Shown piece by piece: positions 14,878 through 23,285 of a DNA stretch of 25,115 nt. A program made the translations under genes and the position numbers. The stretch covers positions 7,109 through 32,223 of the forward strand of contig JAGDWE010000065.1 in assembly GCA_023255965.1 (NCBI GenBank). Reading direction: 5' to 3'. Below the pieces are notes generated by a model. The model was not told where the DNA came from and did not search any database. It was given only the letters and a program-made list of their open reading frames with translations. Numbering within the stretch: position 1 is the stretch's first letter; each line of letters opens with the position of its first letter. Source of the DNA: Desulfurococcales archaeon (GTDB lineage Archaea; Thermoproteota; Thermoprotei_A; Sulfolobales; NBVN01).

Positions 14878-15948
14878 TTATGACTTACTGCTGATATCTA
14901 TTAAAGTTCCTGAGGACTCTATTGAGATGTCGAATGCCGTCTCAGCTACTGCCTCTAAGCTCTTGCTAATAATGTTTAACTTATCTATGAAGTCCCTGAA
15001 GACGACGTATGCCTCATTAAGCCCCAGCGACTTAAGCATTAACGTATTATATCTGGTTAATCGATTGTTAAACTCGCTGACCAGGTCTAAGACGTTATCA
15101 GCTAAGGTTAGGTTAGGCTCCTCTAAGATATTTAAGATCCTATCAATTATTAGTATCAATGTATCTGCGCACTCCCTAAGTACATCTAAATGAACAGATA
15201 TTTTATCTAAGGTGCTTAAGTCCACGTTAATTAATATGGAAGCTATTTGAGCGAGTACATCGCCTACGTCCTCTAACGATTTAACAACTGATCTATATTC
15301 AGTTATTAGTGAAGGCTTAACACCTAGGTACTTAGTTAATGATTTGTTGCTTTGAGATAGGACTAGTTGCCTTACGGTCAACCCATATAGCCTATCTAGC
15401 TCGCTCTCTAGTTCTATAATTTCATTAAGTAATTGCTTATTCCTGCTCTCAATGGAGGTTAGTACGTGTTGGATCATGAATTTTATTATGTTAATCATTC
15501 TCTCAATAAGTGTTATTGCTGAGTATCTAGACGGATCCACGAGAATTTGAATAACTAAGTTATTGGGCGTGTATTCAACTATCTCAGCGCCTATTAAGTA
15601 CTTAACTAAATTCCTAAGACTTCTTAAATGTGTTTCACTTAAGAGATCGCCTGATGCAACTTCGATCTTATCGTAGCCTAATAAATAGAGAGCATATATA
15701 GATCTAATTAATATGTCTTGACTACTGTCTTTATTAATGATTATCTTCGTATTCCTTACCTTCTCAAACTCAGCGGAGCTTAAGGGAGCTATTCTTAGGG
15801 AGCCATCATCCATATCCTCAACGACAACTACGTCTCCGCCTTTTAATCCGACGTTCTTAGTCCAACTTGCTGGCAGGGAGATCGCTAGGGTGGACTTACC
15901 AAGCTTCTGCACCCTTCTAACTTCACGCATTAAACCCCCTAAATACAT
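14878..15948 (-). CDS. AbrB-domain / PhoU-like phosphate-type regulator
   Basis: A 356-residue protein. Residues about 7-55 form a SpoVT/AbrB-like DNA-binding domain (RRVQKLGKSTLAISLPASW, then GGDVVVVED). After a linker domain comes a helical PhoU-like region (about 140-350) with acidic signatures such as ELESELDRLYGL and SLEDVGDVLAQIAS, which bind metal clusters in PhoU proteins. Archaeal proteins of this build are annotated as phosphate uptake regulators, but no pst transporter or pit gene is nearby, so the signal it senses is unknown. ATG 15948 gives six extra residues; ATG 15930 (MREVRRVQ) matches relatives better and has GGGGG just upstream. The HMG-CoA reductase starts 37 bp downstream but has its own A-box. 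Confidence 0.85.
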   Translation of the reverse strand: MYLGGLMREVRRVQKLGKSTLAISLPASWTKNVGLKGGDVVVVEDMDDGSLRIAPLSSAEFEKVRNTKIIINKDSSQDILIRSIYALYLLGYDKIEVASGDLLSETHLRSLRNLVKYLIGAEIVEYTPNNLVIQILVDPSRYSAITLIERMINIIKFMIQHVLTSIESRNKQLLNEIIELESELDRLYGLTVRQLVLSQSNKSLTKYLGVKPSLITEYRSVVKSLEDVGDVLAQIASILINVDLSTLDKISVHLDVLRECADTLILIIDRILNILEEPNLTLADNVLDLVSEFNNRLTRYNTLMLKSLGLNEAYVVFRDFIDKLNIISKSLEAVAETAFDISIESSGTLIDISSKS

Positions 15949-16003
15949 ACTTTAATATAGATTTAAAATTAAAAGTAGTTTAAGCATTTTAAATGGCGCA
16001 AAA

Positions 16004-16624
16004 TCATCCGTTACCAAGTTCACGTAGCGATTCAAGCGGATTACTAGCCTTTAGTAAGTTAAGTATATTAATCACCTCACCCCTATACTGGCCATCCTTA
16101 AACACCCCCCTAGTAGCTATACTTACTAAATATAGCGCCTCATTAACGCCTCTGATCATCGTGCATGTATGGTACGCATTAATCATTACCATAACCCCCT
16201 TAGGGTTAAGGCCCTCATATATAAAGTCAGCTACCTGGTTAGTTAATCTTTCCTGGATTTGAAGCCTCCGAGAAAAAGCGTCCACGATCCTCGCTAACTT
16301 ACTGAGGCCCAGTACCCTATCCCGTGGTATGTAGGCGATATGGGCAAATCCGATAAATGGAAGTAGATGGTGTTCACACATACTCCTTACAGGTATATCC
16401 TTAACTATGATTAAGTCATCTACCTCTACACATCCATCACACTCTATATCGAACGATTTAATCAACTCCTTAGGATTAATTCTATAACCAACCGTAAGTT
16501 CCTCATACCACGCTTTAGCAGCCCTTAAAGGAGTTTCAATCAATCCCTCCCTACTTGGGTCCTCACCAATAGCTATTAATAACTCCCTAAAGACCCTCTC
16601 TAGGCGGCTTAATCCCTCATTCAA
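16004..16624 (-). CDS. folE: GTP cyclohydrolase I (FolE type)
   Basis: A 206-residue type IA GTP cyclohydrolase, which turns GTP into 7,8-dihydroneopterin triphosphate. Zinc ligands are C83 and H86 in CEHH and C154 in HTC. LGLSKLARIVDAFSRRLQIQERLT (106-128) is the family core, and EDPSREGLIETPLRAAKAW (21-39) is the conserved N-terminal segment. In archaea the product may feed archaeosine (7-deazaguanine) or pterin-type cofactor synthesis; many archaea use the unrelated MptA enzyme instead, so FolE here is informative. TTG 16624 is preceded by GGTGGGG at 16635-16629 with 4-bp spacing; the ATG at 16620 is out of frame. It is divergent from the peroxiredoxin gene. No queuosine-type gene is adjacent. 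Confidence 0.93.
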   Translation of the reverse strand: MNEGLSRLERVFRELLIAIGEDPSREGLIETPLRAAKAWYEELTVGYRINPKELIKSFDIECDGCVEVDDLIIVKDIPVRSMCEHHLLPFIGFAHIAYIPRDRVLGLSKLARIVDAFSRRLQIQERLTNQVADFIYEGLNPKGVMVMINAYHTCTMIRGVNEALYLVSIATRGVFKDGQYRGEVINILNLLKASNPLESLRELGNG

Positions 16625-16770
16625 TCAACCCCACCACAATAGGTGATAAGCAAGCTTAGTTAAATCCTTAAGCTACATGTTAAATCGGGAATTAGATTAG
16701 AAAAGTCAACAAAATTTTTAAATTAATTGGATAGCAAACTATTATTTCTTAAAGAAAAAGTTTATAAGTT

Positions 16771-16798
16771 TAATAAGTATATAAGTATTGGTGAACTA
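16771..16798 (+). promoter_or_regulatory. Promoter and ribosome site that decide the peroxiredoxin start
   Basis: TTTATAAG at 16771-16778 is a good A-box about 25 bp before ATG 16799. GGTGA at 16790-16794 is a ribosome site four bases from it. Both sit inside the longer open frame that begins with TTG 16727, arguing against that earlier start. Confidence 0.55.
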
Positions 16799-17506
16799 AT
16801 GCCAGGGAACATCCCATTAATTGGGGAGAAATTACCTGAAATGGCTGTAGTAACAACTCACGGGGTTATGAAGTTGCCTGATGACTACTTAGGTAAGTAC
16901 TTAGTCATCTTTAGCCATCCTGCAGACTTCACGCCGGTGTGTACCACCGAGTTCATAGCCTTCGCTAAGAGATATGAGGATTTTAAGAAATTAAATACAG
17001 AGTTACTTGGATTAAGTGTCGACAGTACTTACTCGCATATTAAGTGGATTGAATTCATTAAAGGGAAATTCGGAGTTGAAATACCGTTCCCGATAATAGC
17101 TGATCCAGCCGGTGAGGTCTCTAGGAAATTAGGCTTCCTACACGCACAATCAGCAACACACACTGTTAGGGCTGTATTAGTCGTAGATGGTAATGGAGTT
17201 ATTAGAGCCATCCTTTACTACCCGCAGGAAGCGGGTAGAAATATTGATGAGCTACTCAGGCTAGTTAAGGCCCTTCAGTTAAATGATAGATTTAAGAGGG
17301 CTGTACCCCATCTGTGGCCTAACAACGAGGTAATAGGTGATGCATTAATAGTTCCGCCAGCGTCTACTGTAGCAGACGCAGTAGATATGCCTAAGAAGTA
17401 TAAGTGCTTTGATTGGTGGTTCTGCTACGAGGAAGGTAAGGTACCTGTAGAGGAAGTCCAGGAAGTAAGGAGGTGGCTTGAGAGGGCAGCTAAGCCTTAT
17501 AGATAA
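16799..17506 (+). CDS. Peroxiredoxin (archaeal Prx6-type thioredoxin peroxidase)
   Basis: From ATG 16799 the protein is 235 residues and begins MPGNIPLIGE, very like the Aeropyrum pernix enzyme. The peroxidatic cysteine is C48 in ADFTPVCTTEF. The C-terminal pair C203 and C209 in KCFDWWFC matches the resolving cysteines of the archaeal hexadimeric 2-Cys form. It reduces H2O2 and organic peroxides in the cytoplasm with thiol reductants. The frame is open 24 codons further upstream to TTG 16727, but those residues (Lys/Phe/Tyr-rich) overlap the promoter and are not expected in the family. Its stop lies one base from the end of the convergent pyrD gene, so the two transcripts must overlap. Confidence 0.94.
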   Translation: MPGNIPLIGEKLPEMAVVTTHGVMKLPDDYLGKYLVIFSHPADFTPVCTTEFIAFAKRYEDFKKLNTELLGLSVDSTYSHIKWIEFIKGKFGVEIPFPIIADPAGEVSRKLGFLHAQSATHTVRAVLVVDGNGVIRAILYYPQEAGRNIDELLRLVKALQLNDRFKRAVPHLWPNNEVIGDALIVPPASTVADAVDMPKKYKCFDWWFCYEEGKVPVEEVQEVRRWLERAAKPYR

Positions 17507-17507
17507 A

Positions 17508-18422
17508 TCATTTTTTATGTGCGTAACCAACTATTTCATCTAAGTCTTTAAAACCTAACTCACTCATATAGCCTTCAATACCTCTAACTAATTCCCGGAT
17601 TATTGTTGGAGGATTTTTAATTAATGCAGATACTACTTGAACAGCCCTAGCCCCAGCAAGTAGGAACTCGATAACCCCCTCATAGTCGAAAACGCCTCCA
17701 ACGCCTACTATATCGCACTTAAATTCCCTATAAACTTCGTAAACCACCCTAACCGCGATGGGATGTAATGCTCTACCTGATAACCCTCCAATATGGGCTG
17801 TCAGGATAGGTCTCCCTGAATATATATCTATCTTCATGCCCCTCAGCGTATTAACCAATACCAATGCATCAGCACCTCCGCTCAACGACTTACTGGCCAC
17901 ATCGATGACATTATCCCAAGGACCTAATTTAATCCATAACGGGACCTTAATGACGGATCTAACGTTCCTAACCACCTCATACGTTATATTAGGATCTCTA
18001 CCTAATTCAGCACCTAGGCCCTTAACGTGGGGGCAGCTAAGGTTTAATTCGATAGCCGATGCACCACTAGATTCTGAAACACTAGCTAAGTAGGCGAACT
18101 CCTCAACATCACTACCAGCGATGCTAACAATTACAGGTGTTGAGTACTTCATTCCAGCCATTACTAATTCCCTAACCACGTCAATCCCTGGATTAGCTAA
18201 TCCAACAGCGTTCAGGAATGAATCACACCCTAAATCAACAATCACCGGCGGTAAATAGCCCTCACGTCGCGACTTAGTCAACGTCTTAGTAACTATTGCC
18301 GAGGGAGCTCCTTCATTAATTAACCTCTCAATTAAGTCCGGATTATCCCCTAAGACGCCGGACCCCGTCATCACGGGATGTCTTAATGTAAGCCCTCCTA
18401 CTTTAGTCTTAAGACGCACCAT
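17508..18422 (-). CDS. pyrD: Dihydroorotate dehydrogenase, catalytic subunit (class 1B)
   Basis: A 304-residue FMN enzyme that oxidises dihydroorotate to orotate. The flavin-binding K46 lies in VTKTLTK. The catalytic base loop ELNLSCPHVKG has C130, the class 1 catalytic cysteine, and VGVGGVFDYEGVIEFLLAGA near the C-terminus is the phosphate-binding site. Class 1B enzymes pair with PyrK, an FAD/[2Fe-2S] protein that passes electrons to NAD+, and a PyrK-type gene lies two genes upstream in the same operon, which supports class 1B. It starts 4 bp after the pyrC stop codon and is last in the leftward operon. No membrane segment is seen. Confidence 0.94.
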   Translation of the reverse strand: MVRLKTKVGGLTLRHPVMTGSGVLGDNPDLIERLINEGAPSAIVTKTLTKSRREGYLPPVIVDLGCDSFLNAVGLANPGIDVVRELVMAGMKYSTPVIVSIAGSDVEEFAYLASVSESSGASAIELNLSCPHVKGLGAELGRDPNITYEVVRNVRSVIKVPLWIKLGPWDNVIDVASKSLSGGADALVLVNTLRGMKIDIYSGRPILTAHIGGLSGRALHPIAVRVVYEVYREFKCDIVGVGGVFDYEGVIEFLLAGARAVQVVSALIKNPPTIIRELVRGIEGYMSELGFKDLDEIVGYAHKK

Positions 18423-18426
18423 TTAA

Positions 18427-19734
18427 TTACCCCTTAACGACGTTAGCTAGGCCACTAATTATTAAGGTATTAGGCTTTAAAATCACCTCACCTGAATCGT
18501 AGACCACTTCACCACCCACTACGGTTTTAATTACTTCACCTCTATACCTAAGTCCTTCAAAACCTGACTTACCTGCCCTTGAGTACCTCAGCTTTATGAC
18601 CCCCTCCTTACTGATATCAATGACTGTGAAGGAAGCCCTATAACCCTTGCTTAAGCAGCCGAAGGAGCTCTCAATGCCTAATATCCTGGCAGGCCCGCTA
18701 CATAGATACTTTAGAAGTAGCTTATGGTCTAGCAGTCCCTTAGCGAAGAGAGTTATGAGAATTCTGCTAGTCACTTCAATCATTGCTAGCCCGGAGGGAC
18801 ACACCCTCCAATCAAGGCGCTTCTCGTAAGGGCTATGTGGCGCATGATCACTCACTACTGCATCGTATAATCCACTCAATACATTATGGAGTATTAACGT
18901 CCTAGTTGCTGGGTCAGGTATTGGCGGATTCGCCTTCCTCCAACAATCCATCACATCATCACTACTTAAGGTAAAGTATGCTGGTGTAGTATCCACAGTA
19001 ATATTGAGTCGCCTGCAGTAGTAGGGGGATGTAGGATGTGTTGAGTGAGTTAGATGGAGTTTAGCCTTACCATTAACGCTGTATAGCATTTTCATAACGG
19101 TTAGTTCATTCCATGAAGGCCTATCTATATACCTTAGACTTAAGTCATGCATCGAATCCCTCGATACATATTCAGGGAGTTCAGCATGGACTAGAACTAA
19201 GCCTTCATACTTACTTAGAAGGTACTTGATTAGGTCGTACTTACTCCAAATATCCTCAGGGTAGATCTTAAAGCCTACGTATAGATCCCTATGCGTAAAT
19301 AACTCGTTCAAGACCTTCTCACTACGCGGGATTCCACAATATACCCCATAGTCAACGTAAGAGTGCTTCCTAGCCAACTCAACTCTACGCCTGACCACTT
19401 CGACGTTATCGATATATGGCCTCGTATTAGGCATATCGCAAACTAATGTATATCCGGATGAGACAGCTGCCGATGACCCGCTGGCCAGGTCCTCCTTATA
19501 GCTCAGCTCGAAGTCCCTTAAATGTGCATGGATATCTATGAAGCCTGGAAGAGTAATTAGCTTACTAGATGTTAGGTCATTCACTCTATAGCCACCTATT
19601 AATGGCTCCTTACCTAACTTAACTTCAGCGATAAATCCCCTACAGTCAACATAAATCGTTAAATCAGTTAAGCTACTGCCTAACAACGTCCTTATGTAAA
19701 ATACGTTGCATACATCCTTCAAGAAATTAACCAC
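18427..19734 (-). CDS. pyrC: Dihydroorotase (class I)
   Basis: A 435-residue amidohydrolase that closes carbamoyl-aspartate to dihydroorotate. Metal-site residues visible: DIHAHLRD (D67, H69, H71, R73), K156 in VGFKIYPED (candidate carboxylated lysine), H183 in LVHAE, H227/H230 in LHLTHSTH and D296 in SDHAPHSPYEKR. Length and motifs fit class I dihydroorotases rather than allantoinase, and the pyr operon settles the role. The GTG start at 19734 overlaps the end of pyrK by 16 bp, and pyrD follows 4 bp after the stop, so translation is tightly coupled. Confidence 0.94.
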   Translation of the reverse strand: MVNFLKDVCNVFYIRTLLGSSLTDLTIYVDCRGFIAEVKLGKEPLIGGYRVNDLTSSKLITLPGFIDIHAHLRDFELSYKEDLASGSSAAVSSGYTLVCDMPNTRPYIDNVEVVRRRVELARKHSYVDYGVYCGIPRSEKVLNELFTHRDLYVGFKIYPEDIWSKYDLIKYLLSKYEGLVLVHAELPEYVSRDSMHDLSLRYIDRPSWNELTVMKMLYSVNGKAKLHLTHSTHPTSPYYCRRLNITVDTTPAYFTLSSDDVMDCWRKANPPIPDPATRTLILHNVLSGLYDAVVSDHAPHSPYEKRLDWRVCPSGLAMIEVTSRILITLFAKGLLDHKLLLKYLCSGPARILGIESSFGCLSKGYRASFTVIDISKEGVIKLRYSRAGKSGFEGLRYRGEVIKTVVGGEVVYDSGEVILKPNTLIISGLANVVKG

Positions 19735-20459
19735 CTATAGTGGTCGGCTCTTACTAACGGGCCATCCCTACATACTAGGAGATTTCTTAAGGCGCACGAT
19801 CCGCAGAAACCTAATCCACACTTAATCAACGATTCGGCTAGTACATAGCCACGCATATTCGTAGGCATCAGCTTAACTACTTGATCTAGTACCGCCTTGG
19901 GACCTGATACCAGGTAGTAGTCGTAATTTGTAACGATACCTAGGTACTTACGCGTAAGTAGGTCTACCACTGTACATCCATTAGGTCCTTCCTCAGTAAC
20001 TACATCCACATCTATTTTATGGGTTATTGATCGAATTAACCTTGATTCATCGTTTGTGCTAAAGCCAGCGATCAACTTGCTCTCCTTAAGTAAATTATTG
20101 TACTTATTTACTAAATAGAGGATTGGTGCTATACCTATCCCCCCAGATATCAGTAAGCCCTTACCTCTAACTAATTCCTCGGTCACACCAACACCTAAGG
20201 GACCTCTAATACCTACATATGACCCTATAGGTAAATCCTTAACGATATAGCCTGTAGTCGGCCCTCGAGCTTTAACCGTAACCCTTAATAAACCTCCTGA
20301 ATACCCGCTAATACTCATAGGCACTTCTTCGTAGTCAGGAATCCAAAGCATTATGAACTGACCTGGTATTGGGTCAACTAGACGCCTTAACGGCCTTAAG
20401 TATACATGAGCTATATTGCTGGAAAGCAATTCCTTATTAATCACCTTAGCTGGAATCAC
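19719..20459 (-). CDS. pyrK: Dihydroorotate dehydrogenase electron-transfer subunit
   Basis: A 246-residue flavoprotein of the ferredoxin-reductase type. An FAD-binding beta barrel (1-95, with RGPTTGYI in the flavin loop) is followed by a nucleotide-binding domain with LLISGGIGIAP (102-112). The C-terminal [2Fe-2S] cluster is held by C214, C219, C222 and C230 (KCGLGFCGSC, then VC), the PyrK spacing. It takes electrons from PyrD and gives them to NAD+ or another acceptor. Its ATG overlaps the pyrE stop by 4 bp, and pyrC starts within its last codons. The order pyrE-pyrK-pyrC-pyrD places it close to its partner. Confidence 0.93.
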   Translation of the reverse strand: MIPAKVINKELLSSNIAHVYLRPLRRLVDPIPGQFIMLWIPDYEEVPMSISGYSGGLLRVTVKARGPTTGYIVKDLPIGSYVGIRGPLGVGVTEELVRGKGLLISGGIGIAPILYLVNKYNNLLKESKLIAGFSTNDESRLIRSITHKIDVDVVTEEGPNGCTVVDLLTRKYLGIVTNYDYYLVSGPKAVLDQVVKLMPTNMRGYVLAESLIKCGLGFCGSCALRNLLVCRDGPLVRADHYRWLIS

Positions 20460-21061
20460 ATTAAACCGCCTTTTAAGTACTTAATGACCTCGTTGTAGAT
20501 ACCATCGCTGATTAAGCTATTATCGCGAAGCAGCTTAAACACTTGAGAAGCGCTCATTAAAGGTACGAATTTAATGTTCAACTCCCTACTTACTGACTCA
20601 GCGCCTTCCTCACGATCGAGGATAACAGTAAACGCTATAACCTCGGCCCCTACGTCCTTAATAGCGTTATAAGCCCTTCGTAAGGTACCTCCAGTAGTTG
20701 CTACATCATCCACCATAAGTACCTTACCGTTAATTAATCCTTCAACTAACTTGCTAGTTCCGTGGTCCTTCCGTTCAGCCCTCACATAACCTATTGGCTT
20801 CTTCATTAAGTATCCAAGTATTGCTGCGTGGACTATGCCGGCCGATGCGATACCCACGATACATTCTATGGGCATATTTAACTCATTAAGCCTACTTATC
20901 CATAACTCGATCACTTTAGAGTATAGTCTAGGGTATGATGGAAGCACCCTAAAGTCGAAGTAGTAGGGACTCTTCTTCCCTGATGCTAACGTAAACTCGC
21001 CGAATTTAATGATGCCTACTCTATAGAGCTCGGATACCACTTCACCTAGCATGAGTGCCAC
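20456..21061 (-). CDS. pyrE: Orotate phosphoribosyltransferase
   Basis: A 201-residue type I phosphoribosyltransferase that joins orotate and PRPP to give OMP. The PRPP motif VLMVDDVATTGGTLR is at 114-128. FTLASGKKSPYYFDFR (23-38) is the orotate-binding segment, and AERKDHG (95-101) is the flexible catalytic loop. Its start overlaps pyrF by 20 bp; a second ATG three codons in (21052) would still overlap by 11 bp. Its stop overlaps the pyrK start as ATGA. Confidence 0.95.
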   Translation of the reverse strand: MALMLGEVVSELYRVGIIKFGEFTLASGKKSPYYFDFRVLPSYPRLYSKVIELWISRLNELNMPIECIVGIASAGIVHAAILGYLMKKPIGYVRAERKDHGTSKLVEGLINGKVLMVDDVATTGGTLRRAYNAIKDVGAEVIAFTVILDREEGAESVSRELNIKFVPLMSASQVFKLLRDNSLISDGIYNEVIKYLKGGLM

Positions 21062-21764
21062 CGAGGCATCCGCTCATTCTTAGGTTCTTCTCCTGTAGGA
21101 CAATTAAATTCTTAGTCGCTTCTACAGGGTTTACCGAGCTGGTTATTGCCCTACCCACTATCTCGAAGTCAGCACCTGAGCATATAGCAGAGCCTGGTTC
21201 AGCGCCCTGAGCACCTACACCAGGAGATATTATTATGTAATTCATGCCTATGTAGTTCCTTATATACCTAATTATGCTAGGCCTAGTTGCAGGCGCTACC
21301 ACACCAGTTGCTTTAATTCTCTTTACAACCCCTAAAACATCATCTAGGACCTTATCGTAGATCTCTGAGCTACCTGGATGGGACATTGACGTAACTACGT
21401 ATAGATCTAGACCTAGTTCGCTACAGTAACTACTTAGCCCAGCTAACCCACCTTCATAGCCGATAAAGCCATGAGCTATAATGCCGTTGAATCCTGCATC
21501 ACGCGCTAACTTAGCGGTTAACTTCATGATAGCATCTATATCGGCTAGCTTGAGGTCTGCTAGGAAGTAGGTGTCTTTATGATCTTTAATTATCTCAGCC
21601 ACTTCACTTAACCCCACGCCTAATATATAGGGTACGCCTATCTTGAAGCCGGCAATCATGCTTTTTAGGCCATCTATTAATCCTCTAACCTTAGATGAAG
21701 GTAATGACGGGTCATCAATTGCTACTAAAATCCTACCCTTACTATTCCTCTTCAAACCCATCAT
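21042..21764 (-). CDS. pyrF: Orotidine-5'-phosphate decarboxylase
   Basis: A 240-residue OMP decarboxylase that makes UMP, the last step of the pathway. The catalytic array DLKLAD gives D70, K72 and D75; VAIDDPS is the N-terminal strand, and SPGVGAQGAEPG with GRAI near the C-terminus bind the phosphate. It is the first gene of the leftward pyr operon. Two adjacent ATGs (21764 and 21761) could both serve; the ATATAAT box at about 21806-21800 on the minus strand points to a short leader. The slightly unusual DIDAIM after the active site replaces the more common DIPNT. Confidence 0.94.
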   Translation of the reverse strand: MMGLKRNSKGRILVAIDDPSLPSSKVRGLIDGLKSMIAGFKIGVPYILGVGLSEVAEIIKDHKDTYFLADLKLADIDAIMKLTAKLARDAGFNGIIAHGFIGYEGGLAGLSSYCSELGLDLYVVTSMSHPGSSEIYDKVLDDVLGVVKRIKATGVVAPATRPSIIRYIRNYIGMNYIIISPGVGAQGAEPGSAICSGADFEIVGRAITSSVNPVEATKNLIVLQEKNLRMSGCLGGTHAR

Positions 21765-21849
21765 AGTGTTCAGCCCAGTTACTACTTTACTTCCCCAATT
21801 ATATGAAAAATCTTTTAATATTTTAGTAGTACTTGATTACGGGGTCCTA
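21765..21849. promoter_or_regulatory. Divergent promoter region of the pyr genes
   Basis: An 85-bp gap feeds both arms of the pyrimidine cluster. On the plus strand CTTTTAATATTTTAG at about 21811-21825 is the likely A-box for pyrB, with GGGGT at 21841-21845 as ribosome site. On the minus strand ATATAAT at about 21806-21800 is the likely A-box for pyrF. The two boxes lie almost back to back, so occupancy of one may affect the other. No clear operator palindrome is seen. Confidence 0.5.
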
Positions 21850-22803
21850 ATGAATGATCTACTAGCGCAGTTTAGACATAGGGATGTTATATCAATGCTC
21901 GACTTCAATAGGGACGAGTTGGAGTTCTTATTTAGATTAACTGATAGGATGCTAGATTCGATCAACGAATATAGGGACTTGCTGAAGGGTAAGGTGTTGG
22001 CTATAGCTTTCTTCGAGCCAAGCACTAGAACTAGGCTTTCGTTTGAATCAGCAATGCTTAAATTAGGTGGCTCGGTTATAGGGTTCTCGAGCGAGGAGAG
22101 CACCTCAGTCGCCAAGGGCGAGAGATTCAGCGACACTATAAGAATGCTTGACTCATACGCAGATGCGTTAGTTATTAGGCACAGATATGAAGGATCAGCT
22201 AAGTTGGCAGCTGAAATAGCCGAGCACCCAGTGATTAACGCAGGCGATGGCAGGAATGAGCACCCAACCCAAGCTATGTTGGATCTATATACCCTGTACA
22301 GACTTAAGGGAGGTATTGAGAGACTGTCAATAGGAATTATAGGCGATTTAAAGTATGCCAGGGTCGTTAATTCCCTGCTATACGGGTTAACTATATTTAA
22401 GCCTAGGAAACTCTACCTGATATCACATCCCCTGCTTAAGTTAAGGGATGAGGTTAGGAGGTTCATATCATCTAAAGGCCTTCAATTCGAGGAAGTATTT
22501 GATGTCAACGAGGTAATTAGCGAGTTGGACGTATTATACGTAACTAGGATTCAGAAGGAGAGATTCCCTGATCCATTGGAATATGAGAAGGTCAAGGGTA
22601 GTTATAGGGTCACTGCTGATTTAGTTAGAAGGGGCAAGGAAGACCTACTCATATTACATCCATTACCTAGGGTCGATGAATTAGATACGTCATTAGATGG
22701 TACAAGGCATGCAGGTTACTTTAAGCAGGCATCATTTGGGGTACCTCTAAGATCAGCCCTACTTGCCTTAATTTTAGGGGGTTTAACTAGTGGGTGTAGC
22801 TAA
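21850..22803 (+). CDS. pyrB: Aspartate carbamoyltransferase, catalytic subunit
   Basis: From ATG 21850 the protein is 317 residues, a normal length; the frame stays open upstream through the promoter and into pyrF, which is not credible. Motifs: FFEPSTRTRLSFESA (54-68, carbamoyl-phosphate site), K89 of the 80s loop in STSVAKGE, HPTQAMLDLYT for the aspartate domain, and HPLPRVDEL near the C-terminus. It condenses carbamoyl phosphate with aspartate as the first committed step. It overlaps pyrI by 14 bp, fitting a stoichiometric PyrB-PyrI holoenzyme. Confidence 0.95.
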   Translation: MNDLLAQFRHRDVISMLDFNRDELEFLFRLTDRMLDSINEYRDLLKGKVLAIAFFEPSTRTRLSFESAMLKLGGSVIGFSSEESTSVAKGERFSDTIRMLDSYADALVIRHRYEGSAKLAAEIAEHPVINAGDGRNEHPTQAMLDLYTLYRLKGGIERLSIGIIGDLKYARVVNSLLYGLTIFKPRKLYLISHPLLKLRDEVRRFISSKGLQFEEVFDVNEVISELDVLYVTRIQKERFPDPLEYEKVKGSYRVTADLVRRGKEDLLILHPLPRVDELDTSLDGTRHAGYFKQASFGVPLRSALLALILGGLTSGCS

Positions 22804-23269
22804 GGAGTTAATAGTAAGCAAGATTAAGGATGGTACTGTAATAGATCATATACCAGCGGGTAAGGCCTTTGAGGTACTTAGGGTATTGGGCATTAAAGGT
22901 AGTGAGGGATTAAGGATAGCCATAGTAATCAACGCCGATTCAACCAGGTTCGGCAGGAAGGATATAGTTAAGATTGAGGGGAGGTTCTTAAGTAAGGAGG
23001 AGACGGCTATCATAGCCTTAATTGCACCGACAGCCACCATAAATATAATCAGGAACTATGAGGTAGTCGAGAAGAGGAAGGTATCGCCGCCTAAGATCAT
23101 AAGTGGCTTAATTAAATGCCCTAACGCCACATGCATAACGAGGCATGAGGGGATTTTGACGACGTTTGAATTACTGAGCGGCGAATTGAGGGCTAAATGT
23201 ATATATTGTGGTATGGAAATACCCTACGACGAATTCATCGATATAATACTTAAGCAATTAGGGAAGTAG
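22790..23269 (+). CDS. pyrI: Aspartate carbamoyltransferase, regulatory subunit
   Basis: A 159-residue regulatory chain. An N-terminal nucleotide-binding domain (VIDHIPAGKAFEVLRVLG, 17-34) is followed by a zinc domain with C110, C115, C137 and C140, nearly the same spacing as E. coli PyrI. It should give ATP/CTP allosteric control of PyrB. GTG 22790 lies inside the end of pyrB with GGGGG at about 22777-22781 as ribosome site. A kinase-like gene follows after 16 bp and may be co-transcribed. Confidence 0.95.
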   Translation: MGVAKELIVSKIKDGTVIDHIPAGKAFEVLRVLGIKGSEGLRIAIVINADSTRFGRKDIVKIEGRFLSKEETAIIALIAPTATINIIRNYEVVEKRKVSPPKIISGLIKCPNATCITRHEGILTTFELLSGELRAKCIYCGMEIPYDEFIDIILKQLGK

Positions 23270-23285
23270 TAGAGCACTAACATTT

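Noticed and set aside
21643..21849. N-terminal extension of PyrB
   Set aside because: It would run through the pyrF coding region and the divergent promoter; ATG 21850 gives the normal family length and N-terminus.
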